The notes under the pieces were generated by a model. The model was not told the DNA's origin. It saw only the letters and a list, made by a program, of their open reading frames with translations, and ran no database searches. From NCBI GenBank assembly GCA_028288445.1, contig JAQBNT010000161.1:1-34732 (forward strand): 34,732 bases of DNA. Reading direction: 5' to 3'. A program made the translations under genes and the position numbers. Each line of letters starts with the position of its first letter. The first letter of the stretch is position 1. This DNA is from Hymenobacter sp. Lineage in GTDB: Bacteria; Bacteroidota; Bacteroidia; Cytophagales; Hymenobacteraceae. Of the stretch, positions 16,755 through 24,544 are shown piece after piece.

Positions 16755-17291
16755 ATGAAAAAAACCCTGCTTCTCGCCCTGAGCCTGACCGCTGCCGCCT
16801 ACTCCGCCCAGGCCCAGGCTCCGGCTGTCAAAGCCGCCACCACGGCCGGCCCCGCCATCACGTTTGAAGAAGTGAAGTACGACTTCGGTTCCGTGGTGCA
16901 GGGCGGCACCGTCGACCACACGTTCAAGTTCAAGAACACCGGCACGGCTCCCCTCGTCATCTCCAACATTGGCGTGAGCTGCGGCTGCACCACCCCGGAG
17001 TGGACCAAAGCCCCGATTGCGCCCGGCAAAACAGGCACCATCGCCGCTCACTTCAACTCGGCCGGCAAAATGGGCATGCAGAACAAGGTGCTGACCATTG
17101 AGTCGAACGCCACCGCCGGCAGCACCACCGTTTCGCTGGTTGGCGAAGTGAAAGAGGCCACCACGGCCGCTGTCAACGCCACCCCCGGCATGAGCGTGAC
17201 CGACACCACGCCGATGACCACCATGAAAGACAACGGTAAGAAGGTAAAAGAAAAAGTGGGCGACACCAAGCTGAAAGCCAAAGTGAAATAA
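16755..17291 (+). CDS. DUF1573 domain secreted protein
   Basis: 178 residues. A clear Sec signal peptide (KKTLLLALSLTAAAYSAQA, cleavage after about residue 20) leads to an immunoglobulin-like DUF1573 domain (about 35-130) with the typical YDFGSVVQGG, FKFKNTGTAPLVI and VSCGCTTPEW segments. The C-terminal 45 residues are Thr/Met then Lys-rich and probably disordered. DUF1573 proteins are exported in Bacteroidota; their exact job is not known. A consensus promoter and a strong terminator bracket the gene, so it is a single-gene unit and probably well expressed. Confidence 0.9.
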   Translation: MKKTLLLALSLTAAAYSAQAQAPAVKAATTAGPAITFEEVKYDFGSVVQGGTVDHTFKFKNTGTAPLVISNIGVSCGCTTPEWTKAPIAPGKTGTIAAHFNSAGKMGMQNKVLTIESNATAGSTTVSLVGEVKEATTAAVNATPGMSVTDTTPMTTMKDNGKKVKEKVGDTKLKAKVK

Positions 17292-17321
17292 GCTTTCGCC
17301 AGAGATAGAAACCCCCTGAAC

Positions 17322-17354
17322 AAGGCCGTCTGCGCAAGCAGACGGCCTTTTTTG
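17322..17354 (+). terminator. Rho-independent terminator after DUF1573
   Basis: A perfect 12-bp stem (17322-17333 with 17338-17349), GCAA tetraloop and a T run to 17353. Confidence 0.9.
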
Positions 17355-17370
17355 CTTTTCGATAGGTTTC

Positions 17371-17748
17371 TTACAGCTCGCGCACGGCCAGCGCCAGGCT
17401 CACCCAGCCCGCCAGAAATAGCAGCCCGCCCAGCGGTGCCACCGCGCCCAGCTTGGTCACGCCCGTGAAGCACAGCGCATACAGCGAGCCGCTGAACACC
17501 ACGATGCCGCCCAACCAGAGTGCGCCCGTGGTGCCTAGGCTGCGCAGTTCGGGCCGGGCGGCCCAGAGTACGCCCACGGCTAGGGCCGCTAGCGCGTGGT
17601 AGAACTGGTAGCGCACGGCAGTTTCGAAGGTGTCGGCGCGGCCGGCTTTCACCAGCATATCGTGCAGGGCGTGCGCCCCGAAGGCCCCAATGGCCACGCC
17701 CAGACCGCCAAACACGGCGGCCAGCTGAATCAAAAGTCGTGCTGTCAT
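17371..17748 (-). CDS. DUF423 family small membrane protein
   Basis: 125 residues with four hydrophobic segments. The FGGLGVAIGAFGAHAL segment near the start and the RYQFYHALAAL segment are hallmarks of DUF423 (YgdD/TMEM256-like) inner-membrane proteins of unknown function. The ATG at 17748 is chosen because the first helix begins right after it; in-frame sequence further upstream is not family-like. It is convergent with DUF1573 across the shared terminator. Confidence 0.9.
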   Translation of the reverse strand: MTARLLIQLAAVFGGLGVAIGAFGAHALHDMLVKAGRADTFETAVRYQFYHALAALAVGVLWAARPELRSLGTTGALWLGGIVVFSGSLYALCFTGVTKLGAVAPLGGLLFLAGWVSLALAVREL

Positions 17749-17808
17749 AAAGATGAATAGGGGAGAATGAACGCACGAAGGTAGCCCACCGGCCCGCAAG
17801 CCCGGGCG

Positions 17809-19077
17809 TCAGATTTGCCGCTTGAGGCGCAGGGTGGCGGTGTGGATGTTGCCATCGGGCCGCCGCAGGACGAGCAGGAGTACGCGGCCGTCTTCGGAAT
17901 GCAGCATGCGGTCGAGCTGCGTCAGCGAGAAAACATTGACCGGTAAAAAATTGACGCTGATTAGCTCTTCGTCAGCTTCGATGCCGGCAGTGGCCGCCGG
18001 CGAGTCGGGTACAACGTGGAGTACTACAAACCGACGGTAGTCCTCGCCGGTCGCCAGCAGGTCGAGCCCGGACATGTCGTGCTCGAATGGCTCGCGGAAT
18101 TTGGTATTGGGACGCAGCAGCAGCCGGCGGTGAGGGTAGTCGATGACGAGGGCAAACCGTTTCAGGAGCTCGTAGCCGATGTTGCCGTTGCGCGGCACAT
18201 CAATGCGCCGGTGCACGTCGCCAGCATCGGGGAAGGAGGTGAGAACCGCGCGCATGGCGTAGCGGCCGAGGTGCAGGGTGGGCACCCGCCCCAGAAAGCC
18301 GCGCACCGTGCCCGAAAGCCCCCGGCCCAGGTCGGCCGGCAGGCGGTGGGTGGGGGCCGCCATGCGCGGGTCCGAGTCCAGCTCCAGGGAGAGGGCGTGG
18401 CTGGCCCCGGTATCAAGCACCAGCTTGAGCGGCATGGTGAGCGAGTCGTTGAGCTGCACGGGGGCCGTGAAATACGCCTTGTTGTTTTCCAGCGAGAGCG
18501 GCAGGCTCGACCAGCGCTTGCCGCGGGGCGCGCGGTAGGTAGCCGGGTCAGCGAGCACCAGGGAGGCCGTTTCCGAATGAATGGTGACCACGAAGCTGCG
18601 AAATAGCTCGGAGCCCAGAATGCCGGCGATGGGCACGCCCACGTAGCCCGAAAGGTTGAGCACGTCTTCCGACATCACCAGCCAGCTCATGCGGGGGGCC
18701 ACTACGTCCGGCAGCTCCACGCGCACATTGTCGGCCTGGTAAGCAAGCAGACCGGTATCGGTGCCGCCCATGCCCACTACCCGAAAATATTCCCCCCGGT
18801 GCAGGCGCAGCGAGTCGGCCAGCAGCGGCGAGGTAATGATGGACATGCCCACGCCGGAGTCGAGCAGGAAGTTGAAGGGCCCGGCCCCGTTCAGGCGCAG
18901 TTGCACCACCAGCAGGTTGCGCTGCACCTGGAAATTCAGCGTGGTATGATGGTCGTTGGCACGGGCAAAGACGAAAGGGCCGGGCGGCACGGGCACTGCC
19001 TGGGCGCAAACGGGCGCACGCAGCCCCCCGCAAAGGGCCCAGGCAACCAGCAAATACACCAAGTGCAGGCTACGCAT
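17809..19077 (-). CDS. Secreted retropepsin-like aspartyl protease with PDZ domain
   Basis: 422 residues. A signal peptide (about 1-26, ending VCAQA) is followed by two aspartyl-protease half-domains: LLDSGVGMS with Asp73 and LVLDTGASHA with Asp222. Both keep the D-S/T-G catalytic triplet, so the chain could form an active site within one molecule or dimerise. The C-terminal 80 residues (about 340-420) resemble a PDZ domain (VVPDSPAATAGIEADEELISVN). It probably acts in the periplasm or outer membrane; the target is unknown. It is separated by 107 bp from menC, with nothing recognisable between. Confidence 0.85.
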   Translation of the reverse strand: MRSLHLVYLLVAWALCGGLRAPVCAQAVPVPPGPFVFARANDHHTTLNFQVQRNLLVVQLRLNGAGPFNFLLDSGVGMSIITSPLLADSLRLHRGEYFRVVGMGGTDTGLLAYQADNVRVELPDVVAPRMSWLVMSEDVLNLSGYVGVPIAGILGSELFRSFVVTIHSETASLVLADPATYRAPRGKRWSSLPLSLENNKAYFTAPVQLNDSLTMPLKLVLDTGASHALSLELDSDPRMAAPTHRLPADLGRGLSGTVRGFLGRVPTLHLGRYAMRAVLTSFPDAGDVHRRIDVPRNGNIGYELLKRFALVIDYPHRRLLLRPNTKFREPFEHDMSGLDLLATGEDYRRFVVLHVVPDSPAATAGIEADEELISVNFLPVNVFSLTQLDRMLHSEDGRVLLLVLRRPDGNIHTATLRLKRQI

Positions 19078-19184
19078 AATCGGGACAACTCAAGCAGTCC
19101 GGTAAATAAAGCGAAAAGACACGCCATTATTTACATAGGGTGCAAACTGTCGTCGAATCTGCAACGTCGCCCGCTCGTTCGCGC

Positions 19185-20255
19185 CTATCCGGGAGTCTCC
19201 CAGGTGCCCTCGGGCGCATAGCGCAACGCTCCGCCACTGATGTGCAGCGGCGCAGCTAAGTTGTTGTGGTAGAGTTGGCCCGTGCCCAGGCCCTGGGCAA
19301 AGCCGCGCACATCGTACTCGCCCGTGAGTTGGGCCACGGCGTTCAACCCAACATTCGATTCCAGAGCCGAAGTAATCCACCAGCCGATGCCGCGTGCCTC
19401 GGCCAGGGCAATCCACTGGCGCGTGGCAGCATGGCCGCCCAGCAGCGTGGGCTTGAGCACGATGTAGGCCGGCCGCACCGCATCGAGCAGCGCCGCTTGC
19501 TGGGCGGGCTTGGTCACGCCAATCAACTCCTCATCGAGGGCAATGGGGATGGGAGAAGTGCGGCACAGCGCGGCCAGAGCCGCTGCCTGGCCCGCCGCGA
19601 TGGGCTGCTCGATGGAATGAATGTCGAACGCCGCCAGCTGCGCCAGCTTGGCCAACGCCTCGGCCGGCGCGAAAGCCCCGTTGGCATCCACGCGCAGCGT
19701 AAGCCGTTCGGGCGGCGCTACGGCCCTTATTTCGGCCAGCAGGCTCAGTTCGGTAACAAAATCCAACCCCCCTATTTTGAGTTTCAGGCAGGAGTAGCCC
19801 GCCACCAGCTTTTGCTGAATTTGCTCTCGCATGAAGGCCGCGTCGCCCATCCACACCAAGCCATTGATGGGCAAAGCGGCTTCACCCCGGCTGAAAGCGT
19901 TGGAATAGAGTTCATGCCGGCCGCCCCGAGCCAAGTCGAGCGCGGCGGTTTCGAGGGCAAACGTGAGCGCCGGTAGGCCCAAACCTACAAACGCCGGGGC
20001 ATCGGCCGCCGTGAAAGCAGTCAATGCCCCGGCGTTGAAGCGTTCGCATAAACCGGCAATGACCTTGGGAAAATCCGGGCCGTAATCAGGACTGAGGCCC
20101 GCCAAGGGGGCAGCCTCCCCAATGCCCTCCACATCTGGCAAGGTGTCATCGGCCAGGTGCAGGTACCAGGCCGCATGCTCGGCCAGGGCACCGCGCGAAG
20201 TGCGGGCCGAAAAGTTGAAGCGCAGCGCACGCTGCGAAAAGCGGAGATTAAGCAT
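19185..20255 (-). CDS. menC: o-Succinylbenzoate synthase (enolase superfamily)
   Basis: 356 residues. Enolase-superfamily residues are in place: KLKIG (Lys158/Lys160), metal ligands Asp190 (VDANGAF), Glu216 (SIEQP) and Asp241 (ALDEE), and Lys268 (VLKPT). The combination, with length and the LKPTLLGG segment, fits MenC, which dehydrates SHCHC to o-succinylbenzoate in menaquinone synthesis; a dipeptide epimerase is the main alternative. No other men gene is in the window. The ATG at 20255 is preferred over an in-frame upstream ATG (20282) because the family starts here and a -7-like box ends 4 nt upstream. Confidence 0.85.
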   Translation of the reverse strand: MLNLRFSQRALRFNFSARTSRGALAEHAAWYLHLADDTLPDVEGIGEAAPLAGLSPDYGPDFPKVIAGLCERFNAGALTAFTAADAPAFVGLGLPALTFALETAALDLARGGRHELYSNAFSRGEAALPINGLVWMGDAAFMREQIQQKLVAGYSCLKLKIGGLDFVTELSLLAEIRAVAPPERLTLRVDANGAFAPAEALAKLAQLAAFDIHSIEQPIAAGQAAALAALCRTSPIPIALDEELIGVTKPAQQAALLDAVRPAYIVLKPTLLGGHAATRQWIALAEARGIGWWITSALESNVGLNAVAQLTGEYDVRGFAQGLGTGQLYHNNLAAPLHISGGALRYAPEGTWETPG

Positions 20256-20277
20256 GGCGCAAAGATGCGCGCCATGC
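20252..20277 (-). promoter_or_regulatory. menC start region: -7-like box and inverted repeat over the start codon
   Basis: The minus strand has CATCTTTG (20260-20267), 4 nt before the ATG at 20255. A perfect 9-bp inverted repeat, GCATGGCGC (20252-20260) with GCGCCATGC (20269-20277), covers the start codon with an 8-nt loop. Confidence 0.4.
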
Positions 20278-20317
20278 CTCATCGGTGGTTAATTGCGGAT
20301 TTATTTCGCGGGGGCGT

Positions 20318-20581
20318 TTATTTGACCTGGACGCTTTTGCCGCGCCGGCTTACAAGGCCACCCTTGCGGCCGGCATCGCGGGCCTCATCGGCCGAGAAGC
20401 GGTGGCCGCGGCCGCTGGCGTGCGAGGCTTTGCCGCCTTCGCTGGCAATGCGGCGCTGGGTTTCGGGGCTCATGGCAGCAAAGCCGCGACGGCTTTTGGT
20501 GCCCACGCGGTTAGCAGGGCGAGTATTGTTTTTCAGGGCCGGCGCAACGGTTAGCTCGGCGGTTAAGGCAGCGGTTTTCAT
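20318..20581 (-). CDS. KGG-motif stress-type protein
   Basis: 87 residues. The centre carries RGFAAMSPETQRRIASEGGKA and then RDAGRKGGLVSRRG, the repeated (S/A)xxGGKA / GRKGG motifs of the KGG (general stress protein GsiB/YciG-like) family, usually small, hydrophilic and disordered. It is very basic. The ATG at 20581 is used; a TTG at 20614 would extend it by 11 residues. The role in desiccation or general stress is family knowledge, not seen here. Confidence 0.8.
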   Translation of the reverse strand: MKTAALTAELTVAPALKNNTRPANRVGTKSRRGFAAMSPETQRRIASEGGKASHASGRGHRFSADEARDAGRKGGLVSRRGKSVQVK

Positions 20582-20856
20582 ATGATTAAGGGAAGAAGCT
20601 TTTGTATGTTGCAATGGTAACGTGGATAACCAACATTACCTACCTTTATTACCCCTAATTGTTGCCTTTATTGCTGAAATAACGCGTAAATACCGCTTTT
20701 TACTGAGGAGTTTCTACGTAGTTTTACTTGTTTCTACGTGTTTAATCCGGGCAAAATCATCTCAACCGTCCCCGTGATTTTTGAGCACCCACACAACCTC
20801 CGAACTGCTAATACGGTTAGTGATGCAGGCCCGACTATTTTCACGGCTCTTTTGTT
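20582..20856. other. AT-rich divergent intergenic region
   Basis: 275 bp between the KGG gene (minus) and egtB (plus), clearly lower in GC than its surroundings. It contains a direct repeat GTTTCTACGT at 20710 and 20730 (20 bp apart, about two helical turns), which could be a regulator site. No gene is seen. Confidence 0.45.
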
Positions 20857-22191
20857 ATGACTTCCGCCCCCGTTTCACCAGCCGTCCTCCGCGTGGCACC
20901 CGCCTGGCTGGCCCGCTACCGCGCCGTGCGCGCTCAAAGCCAGGCCCTGTGCGCGCCGCTGCTGCCCGAAGACACCGTGGTGCAGCCCATGCTCGATGTG
21001 AGCCCGCCCAAGTGGCACCTGGCCCACACCACCTGGTTTTGGGAAACCTTCCTGCTGAAGGAGTACGCGCCCGGCTACCAGCTGTTTCACCCAGACTATG
21101 CGTACCTGTTCAATTCCTACTATAACTCGCTGGGCTCGCGGGTGAACCGGGCCGACCGGGGCACGCTCTCGCGGCCGGCCCTGGCCGACGTGCTGGCCTA
21201 CCGCGCCCACGTCGACGCCGCTTTCGCGCAGCTCCTCGCCGAGCGGCGCGACCTGCCCCCGGCCTTCTTCGAACTGCTGGAGCTGGGCCTCCAGCATGAG
21301 CAGCAGCACCAGGAACTGCTGGCTACCGATATCAAATACATCCTCAGCACCAGCCCGCTGGCCCCGGCTTATTTGAATGAAGAATTGGGAATGAGGAATG
21401 AAGAATTATCAGAAGGTAATTCCTCATTCCTCATTCCCAATTCTTCATTAAGCAAAGCGTCCTGGTTGCCGGTGCCCGGCGGTGTACACCGGGTTGGCTT
21501 TCAGGAAAGCGGCTTTTGCTTTGATAATGAGCTGGCGGCGCACGACGTACTGCTGGCTCCCTTCGAACTGCAAAACCGCCTGGTGACCAATGCCGAGTAC
21601 CAGGCCTTCATTGAGGCCGGCGGCTACCGTAATTTCCGCTACTGGATGGGCGAGGGCTGGGACCTGGCGCAGGCCCAGGGCTGGGAAGCGCCCCTGTACT
21701 GGGTGCGGCACGCCGATGGCTGGCACCGCTTCACGCACCACGGCCTACAGGAGGCGGTGCCCGAGGCCCCGGTTACCCACATCAGCTTTTACGAGGCCGA
21801 TGCCTATGCCAACTGGGCCGGCGCGCGCCTGCCCACCGAGGCCGAGTGGGAAACCGCCGCCCGCCACTTCGGGGCCACCACCAGCGCCGGCACCTGGCTC
21901 GAAAGCACCCTCTTCGACCCGCAGCCCCTGCCCGCCGACGCCGACCCCGCCCAGTGCCACCAGTTGCTGGGCGACTGCTGGGAGTGGACTTACTCGGCCT
22001 ACCATGCCTACCCCGGCTACGCCCGCGCCGCCGGGGCGCTGGGCGAATACAATGGCAAGTTCATGGTGAACCAGCTGGTGTTGCGGGGCGGCTCCTGCGC
22101 TACCCCCGAAAACCACATTCGCGTCAGCTACCGTAATTTTTTCCACGCCGACAAGCGCTGGCAGTTCACGGGCATTCGCCTGGCGCGCTAG
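20857..22191 (+). CDS. egtB: Ergothioneine biosynthesis sulfoxide synthase EgtB
   Basis: 444 residues. The N-terminal DinB-like domain (about 1-160) holds the iron-binding histidines in WHLAHTTW (53-60) and HEQQHQE (147-153). The C-terminal FGE-sulfatase domain (about 205-444) has NRLVTNAEYQAF, ARLPTEAEWE and VLRGGSC. EgtB couples hercynine to a thiol donor (cysteine or gamma-glutamylcysteine) with O2 and non-heme iron. Between the two domains, residues about 174-199 (NEELGMRNEEL ... FLIPNSSLS) are encoded by a palindromic repeat at 21376-21449 that keeps the frame open. egtD follows 38 nt later. No egtA or egtC is present, which hints that cysteine is used directly (inference). Confidence 0.93.
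   Translation: MTSAPVSPAVLRVAPAWLARYRAVRAQSQALCAPLLPEDTVVQPMLDVSPPKWHLAHTTWFWETFLLKEYAPGYQLFHPDYAYLFNSYYNSLGSRVNRADRGTLSRPALADVLAYRAHVDAAFAQLLAERRDLPPAFFELLELGLQHEQQHQELLATDIKYILSTSPLAPAYLNEELGMRNEELSEGNSSFLIPNSSLSKASWLPVPGGVHRVGFQESGFCFDNELAAHDVLLAPFELQNRLVTNAEYQAFIEAGGYRNFRYWMGEGWDLAQAQGWEAPLYWVRHADGWHRFTHHGLQEAVPEAPVTHISFYEADAYANWAGARLPTEAEWETAARHFGATTSAGTWLESTLFDPQPLPADADPAQCHQLLGDCWEWTYSAYHAYPGYARAAGALGEYNGKFMVNQLVLRGGSCATPENHIRVSYRNFFHADKRWQFTGIRLAR
21376..21449. repeat. Palindromic element inserted in frame within egtB
   Basis: Perfect 26-nt arms (21376-21401 and 21424-21449) with a 22-nt centre. The arm AATGAAGAATTGGGAATGAG is almost the same as that of the intergenic element at 7702-7780. 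Here it lies inside the egtB reading frame at the interdomain linker and is translated. Confidence 0.9.
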
Positions 22192-22229
22192 GCGGTTGTA
22201 TATTATTTCTTGTCTTTCAGAATTCCCAG

Positions 22230-23204
22230 ATGCCCATTTCTTCTATCCTGAGCCCCACCGCAACTGAGCTGGCACGGCATGTGACCGATGGCCTGCACCG
22301 CTCGCCCAAAGCCTTGTCGTCGATGTATTTCTACGACGACGCGGGCAGCCGTTTGTTTCAGCAAATCATGGATTTGCCGGAGTATTACCCCACGCGGGCC
22401 GAGTTTGCTATTTTCCGGGAGCACGGCGCGGCCATTGCGGCGGCCCTGAGCCCGGTAGGGGGCGGCGATTTTGCGCTGGTGGAGCTGGGGGCTGGCGACG
22501 GGGCCAAAACCAAGCTGCTGCTCCGCGAATTGCTGGCCGCCGGCAGCCCGTTTACCTACGCCCCGGTGGATATTTCGGCGGGAGCGATGACGGGGCTGGT
22601 GGCTGCCCTTACGCAGGAGTTGCCGGCCCTGAACGTAGCCCCTGTGGTGGAGGACTACGCCACGGCCCTCACCCAGCTGCGCACCCGGCCGGGCAGCAAG
22701 GCGGTGCTGTTTCTGGGCTCGAACATCGGCAACTTCGGCCCGGCCGAGCGGCTGGATTTCCTGCGGCAGCTGGCCGCGCCCCTCGCCCCTGCCGACCGCC
22801 TACTCATCGGCTTCGATTTGCAGAAGGACCCGCGCCGCATCCGGGCGGCTTACGACGATGCGCAGGGTGTGACGGCCGCCTTCAACCTCAACCTGCTCAC
22901 GCGCCTCAACCGCGAGCTGGGGGCTGATTTTGACCTCGCCCACTGGCAGCACTACACCGATTACAACCCCCTGAACGGAGCCGTGCGCTCCTTCCTGGTG
23001 AGCACCCGCGCCCAGAAAGTGCGCGTGGCGGCCCTCGATGAAGTCTTCGATTTTGCGGCCTGGGAGGTGATTCATACCGAAAACTCCTATAAATTCACCC
23101 TGCCCCAGATTGAGGCCCTGGCCGCCGAAGCCGGCCTGCGGGTGGTGGAATATTTCACCGACGCGGCCACCGATTTTGCCGATGTGGTGCTGGCTGCTCA
23201 GTAG
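22230..23204 (+). CDS. egtD: L-histidine N-alpha-methyltransferase EgtD
   Basis: 324 residues, the normal EgtD length. Motifs: YFYDDAGSRLFQQI (33-46) and LPEYYPTRAE (49-58), typical of EgtD; a SAM-binding VELGAGDG (84-91); Asp113 in APVDIS; and FLGSNIGNF (161-169), a substrate-site loop. It trimethylates histidine to hercynine with three SAM, the substrate of EgtB. The ATG at 22230 fits the family start. The stop TAG (23202-23204) lies inside the first arm of a palindromic element. Confidence 0.93.
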   Translation: MPISSILSPTATELARHVTDGLHRSPKALSSMYFYDDAGSRLFQQIMDLPEYYPTRAEFAIFREHGAAIAAALSPVGGGDFALVELGAGDGAKTKLLLRELLAAGSPFTYAPVDISAGAMTGLVAALTQELPALNVAPVVEDYATALTQLRTRPGSKAVLFLGSNIGNFGPAERLDFLRQLAAPLAPADRLLIGFDLQKDPRRIRAAYDDAQGVTAAFNLNLLTRLNRELGADFDLAHWQHYTDYNPLNGAVRSFLVSTRAQKVRVAALDEVFDFAAWEVIHTENSYKFTLPQIEALAAEAGLRVVEYFTDAATDFADVVLAAQ

Positions 23205-23267
23205 CGCGAACGGCCCATTCGCGTCCCCGCTAGCTCATTCGAGGGTGCGAACCACCGGTTCGCACTA
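23201..23267. repeat. Palindromic element at the egtD stop codon
   Basis: Outer arms GTAGCGCGAAC (23201-23211) and GTTCGCACTAC (23257/8-23267) pair with one mismatch; an inner perfect 9-bp hairpin lies at 23245-23265. The left arm holds the egtD stop codon. The GTAGCGCGAAC start is shared with the element at 25907. Confidence 0.75.
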
Positions 23268-23284
23268 CATCTAACTTACCACTT

Positions 23285-24388
23285 ATGCTCAGCCTCGCTT
23301 CCGGCTACGGAAATTTTGCCGTGCCCGCCGTAGCCCTTGCCGCTGCCGACGAAGCCCTGCGCCCCGCCCGGCAGCACGGCCAGCCGTTGCCCGTGAGCCC
23401 CGTGGCTGGCCTGCCCGAACTGCGCGAGGCCCTGGCCCTGCGCTACCGCCAGCGCGGCGCTACCCACGTCACGGCCGAGCAAGTGGTGGTGACGGCCGGC
23501 ACCAAAGCCGGCCTGTTTGCCCTGCTCAGCGAAATGCTGCGGCCCGGCGACGACGTGCTGCTGCCCACGCCCAACTGGTTCGGGTTCTACGACCTAGTGC
23601 GGCGAGCGGGCAGCGCGCTACGCCCCTTGCCGCTCAGCGCGGCCGACAACTACGCCCTCACGCCTGAAACGCTGCGGGCGGCCCTCACGCAGACCACGCG
23701 GCTGCTCATCATTAGCAACCCCAACAACCCCACCGGCCGCGTGTATGCGCGGGCCGAGTGGGCGGCGCTGCTGGCCGTGACGGCCGACTTCCCGAACCTT
23801 TGGGTGCTCAGCGACGAGATTTACGAAGGCATCAGCTTCGGGGCGGAACTGGTGCCTACGCTGCTGGCCCTGCCCGGCCCGCACGAGCGGCATGTGGTGG
23901 TGAGCGGGTTCTCGAAGTCGCTGGCGCTGGCGGGGTGGGGCGTGGGCTGCCTGGTGGCCCCGCCCGCGCTGGCGCAGGCCGTGGCGGCGCGGGTGTTCAG
24001 CACCGGCCTAGCGGTGCCGGTGCCGGCCCAGCGGGCCGCGTTGGCCGCCACGCAGCACGCCGAAGCCATTGGCGCGGCGCTGTGCGCGCAACTGCAGCCC
24101 ACCCGGCAGCTGCTGCTCGATGGGTTGGCGGCCCTGCCCGGCGCACCCGCCGTGGCCGCGCCCGAAGGCACCTACTACGTTTTTGCTGATTTCACCCGCT
24201 TCCTCGCGCCTGGTTTGCCGGCGCTGGAGGCCTCGGCCACGCTGGTACGGCAGCTGGCCGAAGCCGGCGTGGAAGTGGTGGACGGGGCCACCTGCGGCGC
24301 GCCCGGCTTCGTGCGCCTTTCCTACGCCGTGGCGGAGTCCGATTTGCGGCGGGCGCTGGCCATTATACGAAGCGTGGTGGAAGGGTAG
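23285..24388 (+). CDS. Fold-type I PLP-dependent aminotransferase/lyase
   Basis: 367 residues. Class I/II aminotransferase motifs: VTAGTKAG (69-76), SNPNNPTG (144-151), SDEIY (176-180) and SGFSKSLALAGWGVG with Lys211 as the PLP lysine; a substrate-type Arg sits in FVRLSYA near the end. It resembles aspartate/aromatic aminotransferases or cystathionine beta-lyase-like enzymes. Placed 80 nt after egtD on the same strand, it could supply the C-S lyase step (EgtE) of ergothioneine synthesis, since EgtE is also a fold-type I PLP enzyme; that is inference. A plain amino-acid transaminase is the alternative. Its stop lies in a palindromic element. Confidence 0.88.
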   Translation: MLSLASGYGNFAVPAVALAAADEALRPARQHGQPLPVSPVAGLPELREALALRYRQRGATHVTAEQVVVTAGTKAGLFALLSEMLRPGDDVLLPTPNWFGFYDLVRRAGSALRPLPLSAADNYALTPETLRAALTQTTRLLIISNPNNPTGRVYARAEWAALLAVTADFPNLWVLSDEIYEGISFGAELVPTLLALPGPHERHVVVSGFSKSLALAGWGVGCLVAPPALAQAVAARVFSTGLAVPVPAQRAALAATQHAEAIGAALCAQLQPTRQLLLDGLAALPGAPAVAAPEGTYYVFADFTRFLAPGLPALEASATLVRQLAEAGVEVVDGATCGAPGFVRLSYAVAESDLRRALAIIRSVVEG

Positions 24389-24470
24389 AGACGCATATTT
24401 GCGTCTCGTCGTCGAACGGCACCAGCGGCGCGTTCTAAACAACGACGATACGCAAATATGCGTCTCTACC
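24384..24470. repeat. Palindromic element (GGTAGAGACGCATATT type) at the PLP-enzyme stop codon
   Basis: 31-nt arms (24384-24414 and 24440-24470) with two mismatches and a 25-nt loop. The TAG at 24386-24388 is the stop codon of the PLP enzyme. Similar GAGACGCA elements are widespread in Hymenobacter-like and cyanobacterial genomes (general knowledge). Confidence 0.85.
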
Positions 24471-24515
24471 ACGGGCTTGCGAGGTCGTTTCAACGGCCTG
24501 CGAGCAGCCTGCCCG

Positions 24516-24523
24516 TACCTTTG
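24516..24523 (+). promoter_or_regulatory. -7 box of the MATE gene
   Basis: TACCTTTG is an exact TAnnTTTG match, 21 nt before the ATG at 24545. It suggests the MATE gene has its own promoter besides any readthrough from the egt genes. Confidence 0.5.
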
Positions 24524-24544
24524 CCGGGCTTTTTCAGGGAATAT

